A stretch of 64,000 nucleotides of DNA from Piezodorus guildinii (lineage: Eukaryota; Arthropoda; Insecta; Hemiptera; Pentatomidae), in NCBI GenBank assembly GCA_023052935.1, contig CM041298.1:64660217-64724216 (forward strand), given 5' to 3'. Below the pieces are notes generated by a model. The model was given only the letters and a program-made list of their open reading frames with translations. It ran no database searches and was not told where the DNA came from. Below are positions 31,600 through 43,611 of this stretch, piece by piece. Within the stretch, counting starts at the first letter, position 1. Every line of letters begins with the position of its first letter. Both the position numbers and the translations under genes were made by a program.

Positions 31600-32232
31600 T
31601 TTAGAATCCTAAAAAAGACTCATTTACATGTCTATCTTATCAATCTGGACTTGAGGAGTAGAGCTATACCTTCGAATTCCTCTCTTGTCCAATCATTATA
31701 ATCCAAAATCTTTACTGCAATTCTCAATTCTCCTTCCTTTTTACGGACAAATTGATGAGTATAGATGTTTGTTTGTTTATTTATTTAGTCCTAAATTTTG
31801 CATATCGAGGTTTTATTAGTATAGGATTCTTTAACGAGTACCTGACATCGCACAGGCTCGGGACCACCTTTTAACATCCCCTCCGAAGAATGGCATATAC
31901 TAAGGATATTTTACTCCCATTAAAATATTCTAGGACCACCTGCGGGTGAGTATAGATGTGTAATGACTTTAATGTTAAACATGCTGCTGATTGGTCATTA
32001 CAGTTCGTTTCATGAAAAACTCCATTTCCACTCTTACGCAATATATTCTATCTTCTTCCATTCCTGATAATCTTACGAGGCGTCTCAAAATAAGATGGCC
32101 TAAAGGCCTACTGATTTAGAACTCCTAATGGAGTACTGCCAATGGGTAGTGTCTCTACTTGTAATTCATGTTATTTATGTCATAATTGTAAATATAGTTG
32201 TGAATACCAATAAATACGTTTTATAAAAAAAA
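31600..32232 (+). pseudogene. Jockey-type LINE copy with internal 178-bp insertion
   Basis: Plus-strand pieces match ORF2 of the full-length copy ('atctggacttgaggagtagagctat', 'caaaatctttactgcaattctcaa', 'catgaaaaactccatttccactct', RRLKIRWPK) and the 3'UTR 'aatagagtactgccaatgggtag' to poly(A) at about 32220-32237. The insertion at 31769-31946 separates them. Many stops make it dead. Confidence 0.8.
31769..31946 (-). mobile_element. Short retroposed unit with 13-bp target duplication
   Basis: 178 bp lie between perfect 13-bp repeats tgagtatagatgt (31756-31768, 31947-31959). On the minus strand it ends in an A-rich tail (aataaataaacaaacaa), typical of LINE-driven insertion. I do not recognise the source. 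It has no clear A or B box, so it is more likely the 3' end of another LINE than a SINE. Confidence 0.65.
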
Positions 32233-32237
32233 AAAAA

Positions 32238-33175
32238 TGTTTTTAGAATTGGAAAAAATACGAACTGAACTTTAAATATTTAAAGCTAAATTATGTATTT
32301 GTGGATAGGTTTCTATATAAAGCTAAAGGTGTGGCTATACCGAAGCAAAGTGCCAGTTCCGATGGTCCGGAAGAGACGAGGTCTTGGGCCTATAACGACC
32401 GCACTTCAAAAGGACCTTCCCTTTTCCACTACAATCGGGAATTTTTCGAACCGATGATTATCGATTTTCTTTACTAAACTTAATGTTTATTTTTCCCCTT
32501 ACTATCCCCTAGAAAGCCCATTTCGTATCTGTCGTTCTGGTATCCTAGTAGCTTTTGCTGAGTCTTGGCATCCGAAGAAGAAATGAAATATCAGTTTTCT
32601 TCTTCTTATTCGTTGAAAAGATGCTGAAGTCTGCTTGTCTGCCCTGAATCCTTAGGAAAAAAAATGGTTTCCTTCTCTCTTTAGCAGTACAAAATCATAG
32701 GCATACCCTACTACTGGAATTTTACATACCATATTTAAAAATTTATCTGTACTTATCGCCTTTGTTGTTAAGGATAGCTAAATTTTTAGTGTTATATTCT
32801 CTTACACCTACCTTATAGTCGGGACACCTTTAGGTTAGACTTATCCCTTCCCTGCCTCCTGACCTTCTTCCATCCGCTGGGTTATCTAAGGCCGTAACAC
32901 CAAGCTGTGCACAATACAGGTCTCTTATCTATTTTTTTATTTGTGCTCTGATACTCTTTCGTAAACACGGGTTTTTTTTGGTTTTTTTAACTTCTTTATT
33001 TAAATCAAATTACAGACATTTTTTACAGTGCAAGTAGAAGTCACTATCTCGCTAAGGCAAGCCCGGGTGTGGGAAAGTATTTTACCTACGCCAATAATAG
33101 AAGTACAATAATGAACAGTAACACAGTACACAGTTAGAAACAATGCAATACTTAAATAAATATTTGTAATAACAA
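32238..33175. other. Unassigned; possible minus-strand retroelement 3' end at 32990-33110
   Basis: 32280-32640 is somewhat richer in GC but has no sustained frame. The minus strand at 33110-32985 reads 'cccacacccgggcttgccttagcgag' and ends 'aaataaagaagttaaaaaa', like a polyadenylated element end. No coding part can be joined to it. Confidence 0.35.
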
Positions 33176-33254
33176 TTATAAAGAAACAGTACACAGTAAG
33201 AAAAAGTAATTGACTGAGCCAAAAAGCTATAAGGAATACATTGCTACATTGTTA

Positions 33255-34232
33255 ATTTGTTGACCGACTGCTTTTCTTAGGCAGCGGTACCCTCAAAAAC
33301 CAAATTAAAAGGTTCTTCTGGGACTTTGATGAGGGTCTTAAATGTGATGGAAAAGATGGAGTAAGGATTCTGGAAGAAGTAATGGGAACTACATTTTCCG
33401 AAGAAGTGTTGAAGAGCATGAAAGCAGTTCTTGAAGAGGATCTCCGTAGTGGTGAGACAGCCCCCAATAACAATCAACCGTCTACCTCCAGTGCTAGTTC
33501 AAAAAAACGAAGGAAAGTTAGTGTAAAAAATGGTATAAGTGAGAGTGATAAAGCTATTATTAATAATTTAGGTGAGATAAATATTTTATTTTATAATATA
33601 AGGGGAATTAAATCTAAAGAAAATGTTTTTTTTTAATTTGTCAAAAAATTCGATATTTTTTTGTTGGTAGAGACATTTCTAGTATAAGAAAATGTTTGAT
33701 TTTATAAACAAAAATTTTTAGATTTCGAATTGAAGTTTATAGGTGCTAAAAAAAGGAGGGATAATGGGAAGAGCCAGTGGGGGATATCTATCTATATGGA
33801 TTTAATAAAACAAAATTCAATACAAATCAAGTTGAATACTGCTTTATTCAAAACAAAATTTATATTAAGTTAAAAATTAATGAAAAAATAATATATCTGG
33901 TTTCGATCTATTTAAATTCCAGTAATTGGAATAGTGAATTTGATGAAGTAATAGAATTAATTGAATTGACTAGAAATTATGATGTTCTTATCGGTGACTG
34001 GAATGCTCACACTGGAAAATTGAAAATATGTCCTAATGGAATTTTAGAGGGAACAAACATAACAACTGAAATCAGAAATTCAAAAGACGGTAAAATTGAT
34101 GAAAGAGGAATTAAAGTCGCGGAATTTTGTGAGAAGATATAAAGATATAAAAGATAAAATACAGAAAGTTTTTGGTACAGCATTTTAATTATCAAATCTT
34201 TACAATCAATAAAAATAAATCATAACGTTACT

Positions 34233-34284
<52 letters not shown>

Positions 34285-34439
34285 ATATATATATAAATAT
34301 ATTTATGTAAAACTGAAAAAAAAAAAAAGAACAAGGGGCAACTCGACAGACGGCTTAACGCCATTGTCTTGTGGGCTTTGATCTCAAAAAAATGTATATA
34401 TATGTTATTACTATTTTGTATATTATGTAAATAAAGCAT
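33255..34439 (+). pseudogene. Broken LINE: N-terminal extension, AP-like endonuclease, 3' tail
   Basis: A frame from about 33262 reads DRLLFLGSGTLKNQIKRFFW, passes a Ser/Lys-rich linker (SSKKRRKVS near 33500) and enters INILFYNIRGIKSKE, the first strand of an AP-like endonuclease (Asn motif). A stop at about 33634 and shifts follow, with VETF near 33668. From 33777 a second frame encodes LVSIYLNSSNWNSEFDEV and IGDWNAHTG, the GDxNAHH-like motif, ending at 34142. No RT follows. After a TA tract, a 3'UTR-like segment leads to AATAAAG near 34430. The clade is uncertain. Confidence 0.65.
34236..34300. repeat. (TA)n microsatellite
   Basis: A TA run with one small interruption, inside the LINE tail. 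Confidence 0.95.
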
Positions 34440-35165
34440 TTAGATTAATTGATATATTCAATCAATATATAGATTATATTTAATGAAGCCGTTGGATTTC
34501 CTTTTCAATGGTATCGTGTGTACTGATCCATGTAGGTGGAGAAGATTAAAGTAAACAAGTTTCAATAAATTATATTATTCTTTAAAAACAACTTACACAT
34601 ATACAATATATTTAAAATAAGTCTGAGAATACTGAGGGATATTAAAGTTAATCTTGCCATACAACATTACAAAAAAAAAGAGATACCTAAAAAACAGAAG
34701 ATGGAATCAGTCTTAGGAGCCCCTTCTAGGCTTTTTTATCTTCCAGCTGCTCTCTGCCCCCAGACGGACCTCGCTTCTTCTTGAGGATGGAACTTGACTG
34801 TTCTCTCGTGGCTGGAATGAGACTGACTTTTCAAATCTTCTTTCTCATTCTCGTCACCTCGGGCGGGGCTGATATGGGAAGTGTCCCGGTTGGCGGTCCA
34901 GCCTTTTGATCTTATTTTTATCTTTTGACCACCCTTAATATTCTTGTCGGCTGCCGCTGGGAGTACCTGCCAGGGGTCTCTGGTATCCCAGACCAATGGG
35001 GAAACCGGGGGGCCTATTGGAGAATCCAAGGGGGCAAGTACACGCCCATTGTACTTTTGCCGACATAGGCTTATCAACATTTATTTAATTAATATAATTG
35101 TTATTCAATGATGAATTTTCACCCCTCAGTATTCTCAGTACATAACAACATATATACAAGATATA
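34440..35165 (-). repeat. R3 proper, copy 2, with a 114-codon minus-strand open frame
   Basis: It aligns with 21700-21984 plus 22809-23215. It has a GC-rich core at 34700-35060. The minus strand 35080-34736 is open (MLISLCRQKYNGRVLAPLDS and onward), and its GDENEKEDLKSQSHSSH segment matches GDEDEKEEPKRQSHSSH in copy 1. Beyond that stretch the two copies shift frame. No domain is recognised. It may be the remnant of a retroelement ORF1. Confidence 0.5.
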
Positions 35166-35275
35166 AAATTAATAATTGAATTATATAATATTTTTTTTTT
35201 AAATTATAAGAAACAGTAAAACAGTACACAGTAAGAAATATTAATTCACTAAAACAAAAAGCAATAAGGAATGCC

Positions 35276-36780
35276 TATTCATATATACAAAATATTAAAA
35301 AAATCACGTAAATATAAAATTAAATTATATAATACCCAAATAATACAACAAAAAAAAAATTATAAAGAAAAAAATACTATTCAAAATAAGCATGAACATC
35401 AAAATGAGACACAGGTCGGCATTAAGGACAGGTCTATTGCGGTAAGTAATTTGAATTCAATAATTCAGCAATTTTTTCCTCACTGAGGGATTTCGCCCAT
35501 ATTTTAACATTGTATTAATAATTTGATACTTTGAAAGGTTTGTGTGAGAATATTAAAAATTTGAAGGGATATTATTGTAAACAGAGGCAATGGAATAACA
35601 AGTCCGGTGTGTTGTCCTGCTATGTTTTGGTCTTGGCATAACTAAGGTATAGTAAGTTTTTACTCCTACGGATAAACGGTGCTCAGTCTTCCTGAATAGC
35701 TCATCCCGTCTAAAATACAGCTGTTCATGATGAGATTATGTATTATATTTTTTGCCGATATTACATTAAAGTCCGAGAATATATTAATTGATCTTGGATC
35801 TTGGATTCGTACGCAAAATTGCCTTTCCCTGCACAATCCCAAGCTGAACGAGAAATGCAGCATAGGAATTCCCCCAGATCAATATACAATATTGAATCAG
35901 CGACTGAATATATGCAAATTAATATTAATTTATGGTTTGATAAAGTACTTCCAAACTTATGGAATACATCATTTGTCAGCTCTAAAATGATTTTCGTAAA
36001 AAACATAAAACGCATACACACTTTAACTTGGGTTATACGCCGAACTTTTATGCTTCTAGAAACAAATTTTAAACCTTCACTTAGAACTAAGACATTTTTT
36101 GTAACTTTTTTTTTTTTTTTTTTGAAGATTCTATTTAGGTTTTTACCTCCTTGACATTCCAAAGAGCTAATTACTGATTCCTTTATTACGATGAATATTT
36201 ATCCAATCGATTTCCTCTGCTACAGTAATATTTTCCATTGGGGGTCTCGTCTCGAAGATTGATTTTTATCGGTTATAGCATTAAATCTTCCTGCAGGTTC
36301 TCAAGCTTTTCAGTTCATCGAATGTGGTTTCCGAATATTTCTTAGTTTGTTCTTACTTGTGCAGCTTCCTTATTGCGTTCCCAGAAGGTTTAACTTTCTG
36401 TTCAGTATTTTCTTACTGCTTCTCAGGACACTCAGTGAAAAAGCCTTTACTTTATTTATGAGAGCACTTCGTTTTGTTATCGTTTTAAATTTTTTTTTTT
36501 TTTGTTTATCATGACCGCCATTCCTGTTAGCGAACGTGAGCCATTTTTTAGCTCCAGCCATAATCATTCTATACCAAAATTATATTTGAAAGACTTGATA
36601 TATATTGAATAATTTAAAAAAAAATATTTGTGGTATTTATGAATATATTAATCGGAACATTCTCTTCTAATTTGTATATATATTTATTTATCATAACATA
36701 TCAAACATAATTATTACATTACGTTTCGAGGTTGATGGATTGGTTAATTGATATAAAATATGTGGTAATTTCTGAGAGTA
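35276..36780. other. Unassigned; no supportable gene
   Basis: Frames up to 133 codons exist on both strands at 35666-36162, but they overlap each other, have no domain I recognise and end in poly(T). 36180-36560 is T-rich with no clear frame. A dead retroelement is possible, but nothing diagnostic is visible. Confidence 0.35.
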
Positions 36781-36860
36781 AAAAGAAAAAACGCAACACA
36801 CGACTTTCTCATACTTCCGTTGTTAAAATTAATTTAGGAATTTTTAAATTTCTTTAAAAT
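36781..36860 (+). repeat. R1 outer end remnant
   Basis: 'aacgcaacacacgactttctcatacttccgttgttaaaatt' is a degraded R1 start. What follows (to about 37170) has at best weak R1 similarity. Confidence 0.5.
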
Positions 36861-37183
36861 TGCCTTTCTTTAGTTTTTTTATTGATAAGAAATACTTGTT
36901 TTTTTCTGAAGCATCTCTGATCTTCATTCAAAATACTATTAAATTGCCGAAATCTCTAGAAAAATAAAAAAAAAATCCTATAATAAAAACTTCCACAATA
37001 TTTGATGTGAATGGTAACCTTATATATCTATTATAAACTTTTATATGATATAATATAAACTGTTGTGGAATAATTTTCTACGTTTTAACGCCTAAGCTAT
37101 AATATTCAGTTCTTAGTAATATTTAGATTACATCAGTACTCGGACTTTTTTATAAATATCTTACCTTACTATTGGTTTGTTTG

Positions 37184-37185
<2 letters not shown>

Positions 37186-37243
<58 letters not shown>
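37186..37243. repeat. (TA)n microsatellite with poly(T)
   Basis: A TA run followed by about 23 T residues (37245-37268). Confidence 0.95.
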
Positions 37244-37247
<4 letters not shown>

Positions 37248-37364
37248 TTTTTTTTTTTTTTTTTTTTTATAATAGAAACATGCAATTAATAATTTATTTA
37301 TAAGTATCTTTTTATAATATGAAAAAAGAACAACAGTGTTTGTATTTTAATTATTTTTATTACT

Positions 37365-38270
37365 CAGTCTGCTGATGTTCTTCAAGGCCGAATCATATAA
37401 ACCATTCTTTACACAATCTATACAGTTGTAATCCCTACACCTTCCTTATTACCTACGCTGATGACATTGTTATCAGTTAAAAACGAACCTACTGTGGCAT
37501 CTCAAACTCTTCAACCCCACATCAGAGACCTTGAGGTATGGTGTCAAAATTTGATAATTAAAATCAATTCCAACAAATCACACCAAATTACCTTTAATCT
37601 TATACCTATGACATCCTGCTTTAAGTGTCTTTTAATAATATTTCGCTTGTCCCGGTTGAACTAATTCGCTATCTAGGGCTCCTGCTTGACAAAGATCTTA
37701 CATGGAATCTGCGCACTGGACTGATAAGAATAGAAACAGTACTCCGCTTTCGGTTACTTCAACACTTATCGACAGACGCTCCAACCTTCAACTGAAGTAC
37801 AATAGGCTCATCTATACCCATCATTAGGCCTATCTGGACTTGATGAGTTGAGATTTTTGGCTCAACTGAACCATTGAATTTTTCTCAAATATTATCCTTA
37901 CAATCCAAAATGCTTCGTAAAATATTCAATGCTCCTTAATTTGTCACGATTTGACTCATTCCGAAAGACCTTAATATATTGCTGATTTGGCCCGAACCAA
38001 GTATATATCCTTTCATGACAAATTTCACACCCACTCAAACTTATTAAACTTATCATATTTATAAGTTTTAATCCTTATTTTCTTTCCCATTCCTGGCAAC
38101 CCTCCGAGGTGTTTGAGAATAATATGGCCTTGAGACATTCTATTTAAGATTACCTAGTGGAGTGGAACCATTGGTCATATTCTTTTCATGTCTTTTTCGA
38201 GTATTTTATCTGACTATTTACTTGATGTATTAATAAATACAGTTGTAAATTTCAATAAATAAAAATAAAA
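37365..38270 (+). pseudogene. Jockey-type LINE copy, RT palm to 3' end
   Basis: Plus-strand pieces match ORF2. SADVLQG corresponds to SAGVPQGS, and a degraded YTIYT-VIP and YADDI-like 'tacgctgatgacat' at 37453 is the catalytic box. Then come HIRDLEVWCQ-LIIKINSNKSHQITF, the thumb and tail with many shifts, and a 3'UTR ending 'cagttgtaaatttcaataaataaaa'. It contains more of the RT than most copies here but is heavily mutated. Confidence 0.8.
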
Positions 38271-38624
38271 TATCATCAACCATCTTTGGTGTAAGTTGAA
38301 TCAATCACAGGTATATTGAACAGTATTTGGTGCCCATTATTTCTTCAGTCAGCCTGACCCTTTTTTTCTCTCTTCTTCAAGTTAATGGATTTAGTTTTTA
38401 GAGTAGAATATTCTTGGAACCTCTTCGTCTTTAATTGTTAATTATGTTGTTTAGTCGAGTAATGACTTTTCTCTAATTTTAAATTCTTTAGAACTTCTTC
38501 AGTTTGTTTGTACATATTGTGTTTGTTTCATGGTTAGTCTCATGCATCCTCCATTTTAATATTTTAAATATAATAATCTATAATATACAAAGCTTTATCT
38601 CCCATTTTTACTTTCACTTACTTC
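38271..38624. other. No recognisable feature
   Basis: T-rich sequence between a LINE and an R1 cluster. Nothing supportable is seen. Confidence 0.45.
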
Positions 38625-39655
38625 CATTGCTAAAATCAATTTAAAAATCTGGTGCGGGCAACACACGACTTTCACTTACCTCCATTTTTAAAATCAATGA
38701 AAGAATTTTCAAATACAGTTAGAGATAAAAAAAATCTGGTGCGGGCAACACACGACTTTCACTTACCTCCATTTTTAAAACCAATGAAAGAATTTTCATA
38801 TACATAGAGATAAAAATACGTGAAATTATTAAAGGAATTAATTAAATTGAATTTCTATAGAGATATGTGTTTTGATTCAAAAATCTATTAATTATTATCT
38901 AAAATATCATTAGTGTTATGTTCATTTCATCACTCTCTATTAACTTTTAAACCTTGTGTATGAGATATATAATATTTCTAAAATCTTTAGCTTTCCAACG
39001 GTATATCATACATGTATATTACTGCTCTTATGTTCAAAAACGAAAAATTGCATTAAAAAAATATTTTTTCTGTTTTCTCCTTTAGTTGGGTATCGAATTT
39101 ATTCAATTTATATATTTACCAGTTTTTCATCAGCTTAACAAGATAATCTAGTTATTATTATTGAATCTACAAAATTAAAGGTACTTTAGGGGAAGAAAAT
39201 TTTAAATATCGGCATTTAAGCCCTGTCAGACCATTTTTATCTAAATAAAACCTACATGATATTAAAGCCCATTAAATTTTACATCGATATAGCGAGTTTA
39301 ATCAAAATCGTCGGAACCGTTTTTGAGAAAATCGAAAAAAGGTGAAAATGCATGGTATAAAGTGCCTCTTCTGGTAGGCTCATTTAGATGAAAAAAGTTT
39401 TGTCACGTCTCGGGCATATAGTTGTCTTAAATATGAAATTTCAGTTTCATAGGACTTACCGTTTCCGCCCGGGAGTTACCACACACACACACACACAGAC
39501 ACACACACACACAGACACACACCACACACACACAGACCTTTTTGCGGGACTTGGTTATTTGGACTCAGGGGACCCTAAAACGTGTATTTCCGTTGAAAAC
39601 TGGAATTCGAAAATTTTCACGATCGCAATACTTCCCCTTACTATATATAGTAAGT
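38625..39655 (+). repeat. R1 copy, complete, with doubled 5' end
   Basis: It begins with three partial starts (about 38628, 38660 and 38740, each with 'actttcacttac'). It then contains every R1 block, a CA tract at 39480-39537 and the end 'tatatatagtaagtgaaagtaa'. A frame at 39388-39657 crosses the CA tract. The peptide LGYLDSGDPKTCISVENWNS in it recurs in the copies at 14016 and, partly, 42019. Confidence 0.85.
39480..39537. repeat. (CA)n tract inside R1
   Basis: CA repeats with CAG interruptions. A CA tract occupies the same place in other R1 copies (27615-27635 reversed, 30765-30790), so it belongs to the family. Confidence 0.9.
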
Positions 39656-40345
39656 GAAAGTAATACGTGAAATTATTAAGGAATTAATCAAATTGAATTT
39701 ATATAGAAACATGTGTTTTATTAAAAAATCTATTATATTATTATCTCAAATAATCAGTTAGTTTTATCTTCTTTTCATCACTCTCCATTAACTTCTAAAA
39801 GCTTGTGTATGAGATGATATTTTTTCTAAAATCTTTAGCTTTCCAACGGTATTTCATTCATGTATATTACTGCTCTTATGTTCAAAAACGAAAAATTGCA
39901 TTAAAAAATATTTTTTTCTGTTTTCTCCATTAGTTGGGTATCGAATTTATTCAATTTATATATTTACTTTTTTTTCATCAGCGTTAACAAGATAATCTAG
40001 TTATTATTATTGAATCTACAAAATTAAAGGTACTTTAGGGGAAGAAAATTTATAATATCGGCATTTAAGACCTGTCAGACCATTTTTATCCAAATAAAAC
40101 CTACATGATATTAAAGCCATTAAATTTTACATCGATATAGCGAGTTTAATCAAAATCGTCGGAACCGTTTTCGATAAAATCGAAAAAAGGTGCAAAATGC
40201 ATGGTATTAAGTGCCTCTTCCGGTAAGCTCATTTTGATGAAAAAAGTTTTGTCACGTCTCGGGCGTATAGTTGTCTTCGAATTCGAAAATTTTCACGATC
40301 GCAATACTTCCCCTTAACTATATATAGTAAGTGAAAGTAAAAAAC
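39656..40345 (+). repeat. R1 copy joined head-to-tail to the previous one
   Basis: It continues directly from the end of the copy before with 'tacgtgaaattattaagg', the same phrase that follows the doubled start at 38815. It repeats all blocks to 'gtaagtgaaagtaaa' but lacks the CA tract region. The two copies are very alike, which suggests a tandem duplication rather than two separate insertions. Confidence 0.8.
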
Positions 40346-41054
40346 AGATAATTTAAGAACTATATTTACGAAAACGTTCTTTCCATTATCAGATTACGGT
40401 CCATCTTTACTAATATATTCTTCCATTTACACTTGGAGCCTTACATTTCTAAGCAGCTTTTTTTAAATGTTAAAGAGATTACTAAAAAATCCTATTAAAT
40501 AATTTACTTATTCATATAATAATAAATGTATTGTTGTAATATGTAAAAATTCTTCAAACTGTTTTTTACCCAAAGAAGGTTGAAGACGAAGTTTGAAATA
40601 CGGCTTATCTTAGTCGACAAAGTTGTGTAACATTTGCGGTCTAATTAACATAATCTTATCCCAGGCTAAACTTACTCTTTCCAAGAACAGTGTTTTCCTT
40701 TGTGTAGCCCTTTCATAAGTCAGTAATATATGTTCATATGCAGTAAAACCGAATACCTCATAATTCTTAAACGTTAATGAGGACATTGAAGTAAAATGGT
40801 CGAGAATTTGTCCGTAGCACCAGGACTTCAACTAGTGGCAATAACTATGCAAAAGTTTGGCCCAAGTTCAGTTTATAGAAGGAGGGACGGATGTATGGCT
40901 TGTGTCTCTACTACGTATAAAAAACTTACCACAAAGACACTGTTGTAAGAAGTTTTAGATAACTGCACCTCTTCCCAATATATTCAGTTTCGTTTGAAAA
41001 CATATGTTTTATAACATAGATTAAACAATATAAAATTGGTATACACAATAATTA
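40346..41054. other. Unassigned; 73-codon minus-strand frame
   Basis: The minus strand 40831-40610 is open and ends LAWDKIMLIRPQMLHNFVD, which loosely recalls the C-terminus of Tc1-type transposases. I cannot find the catalytic motifs or terminal repeats. The rest is AT-rich with no feature. Confidence 0.25.
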
Positions 41055-41544
41055 CTTAAGTTTATTCCCTTCTTATACCTACTTACTAAAACCCATAAGG
41101 ACATACGCCTCTCAAATTTATAGAATAGCGAAACAGACTCAAATAAAAAAAAATCCAGACTTTTCAATCAAAAACTTTTAAGACTTATTACTCGATCACC
41201 CTGGTATGTCAGTTACAATACTTTACATACAGACTTACACATACCAATGGTACAAAATCACATTCGGACTTCTTACATCAAATTTTATGACAAACTTCAC
41301 GGACATACTAACAAACTCATACAAAACATGGCCACGACAGACATGCCAGGGAATATTCAAAGAAGGCTGAAAAGAATCTGGCTAAGAGATTTTTCTTAAG
41401 TAAACTCTTTTAAAATTCAAGTAAGGGGTAGATGCCAATGGGTATCGACCTCCCTCATGCCTGACATGCCCTTTATATCAATTGTTATCAAATCCGCTTA
41501 TTGTCACGGGCTGAGCGACAGGTGTGGATGTAAAAATAAATGAT

Positions 41545-41575
<31 letters not shown>
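41055..41575 (+). pseudogene. 5'-truncated jockey-clade LINE, second lineage
   Basis: The frame reads RLITRSPWYVSYNTLHTDLHIPM, HGHTNKLIQNMATTD and RRLKRIWLRDFS, stop near 41399. A 3'UTR with 'gccaatgggtatcgacctcc' and poly(A) to about 41575 follow. The PWYVsNxxLHxDL block is typical of jockey ORF2 ends. It differs clearly from the main jockey-type family here (ILRKILNAPYFVTNK). Confidence 0.75.
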
Positions 41576-41576
<1 letters not shown>

Positions 41577-41599
41577 CTTATTCCCTATTCGTCACTTTA

Positions 41600-42240
41600 C
41601 ATTATTTTTCACAACTTTAACATGTTATTTAAAATTTTCAGCTTACCATCGGTATATTTTACATCATTTTACTAATCTTATGTTCTAAAATTACCAAAAT
41701 TCATTTTTTTTTTATTTTCTTCTTTTATTGCTAATCAAATTTGTGTTACTTGTATATTTAGTCGTTTATTATCAATGCTACTAAAGTGACATGGTTAATT
41801 TTTAGGAATGTACAAAATTAAAGGTACTTTAAAGAAAAAAATTCAAATATTCGACATTTAATCTATATCAGACTTTTTCAACGAGGATAGAACCTAGAAG
41901 ATATTAAAGTCCATTAAATTGTATGTCAATACTGCGAGTTCAATTAACATCCTGAGAGCGTTTTTATGAGAAAATCGTAAAAATGTCTAAAATGTATTTT
42001 ATAAAGTGGCTCTTTTGATTGTCCGATTTTAATGAAAAAATTGCTGTAACACCTCAGATATATACGCTTGTAAAATATTTAATTTTCTACAACTTTTTTT
42101 TTCGAGATAGACTTACTATACATACAAACCATTTTGCGGTACTTGGTCATTTGGACTCAAGGGATCCTAAAACGTGTATTTCCTGTGAAGACTCGCGTTT
42201 GAGGTGAAATTTTCACAATTGCAATACTTCTCCTTTCTAT
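41600..42240 (+). repeat. R1 copy
   Basis: 'gcttaccatcggtatatttt', 'aaaattaaaggtactttaa', 'attgtatgtcaatactgcgag', 'gtaacacctcagata', 'cggtacttggtcatttggactcaagggatcctaaaacg' and 'cacaattgcaatacttc' occur in order. It is moderately diverged and lacks the CA tract. Confidence 0.75.
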
Positions 42241-42289
42241 ATATTTTAACTCGGCTTCTATTCCCCGCCCTCTCCTCCTAGTTTGGCAA

Positions 42290-42912
42290 AACCATGGCCA
42301 ACAAAGGTGATGTAGGAGTGGACAAAAGAAAATATATATATAAGTTATTGTATAAAATGGAGACCGCTTCTCTTCCTAGCTTAAGGAAACTTTTAGGGAT
42401 AGAGCGGAAGATCTTGAGGTGTATTTATGGGCCAGTAAAGTTACCGGAGGGATATAGGCTGAGGCCTACCAGAGATCTAAACGAAGAAATGGATTACCTG
42501 GAAACGGACATTATGTTAAGGAGGCTGCGTTCAAAATTCATATGGTAAGGATGAGCCCGAGCAGAATAAATAAGGAGATCTTTGGAAAAATGTGGGAATA
42601 TAAAGGGGCGAGGGGCTAATGAAGCAGAAAAAGAAAGAACAGAAGAAAGAAACTGTGAGTTCGGGACTCTCAAATCAAGATTGTCTTAATATAGATGAAT
42701 ATATGGAAAAATTAGAGAAGATAAAGGTCCTTGTGAGTGCTAAAGAGGTGAGAAAGGGGAGAGTATAGAGCGAAGAACAAAGATGAGTGCAGTCTGAAAG
42801 AAAGAAGAAGAGGTAGGAAGATAGGAAGAGATAGGAATGTGTGGGCAAAGTTGGGAGAAAATGATATTTGCAGGGTCTATAAGGCATAAGGCCGTTACGC
42901 GTAAAAAAAAAA
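42290..42912 (+). pseudogene. 5'-truncated LINE, RT C-terminal tail (unassigned clade)
   Basis: The frame at 42294-42548 reads SLPSLRKLLGIERKILRCIYGPVKLPEG, YRLRPTRDLNEEMDY and IMLRRLRSKFIW. These are the 'fErkilR.IyGP', 'yRlR.n.El' and 'rRLrw' landmarks of RTE/CR1-like ORF2 tails. An A/G-rich 3' part follows, ending 'ggccgttacgcgtaaaaaa' at about 42912. Confidence 0.65.
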
Positions 42913-42957
42913 AAATTAAAATTAAAAAAAAAAAAAAATTAAAATTAAAAAAAAAAA

Positions 42958-43608
<651 letters not shown>

Positions 43609-43611
43609 TTG

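Larger units (their letters stand above)
33176..35275. repeat. Composite repeat unit R3 copy 2, with ~65-bp flanking direct repeats
   Basis: 33180-33243 and 35208-35273 share 'cagtacacagtaagaaa' followed by a diverged 'aattgactgagccaaaaagc.ataaggaat', in direct orientation. Between them lie a broken LINE endonuclease unit (33255-34439) and R3 proper (34440-35165). The direct repeats could be remnants of short LTRs or of a duplicated target; I cannot tell which. Confidence 0.5.

Noticed and set aside
35666..36162. Frames up to 133 codons on both strands as a host gene
   Set aside because: Overlapping frames on opposite strands, poly(T) at the end, no domain and no splice context.
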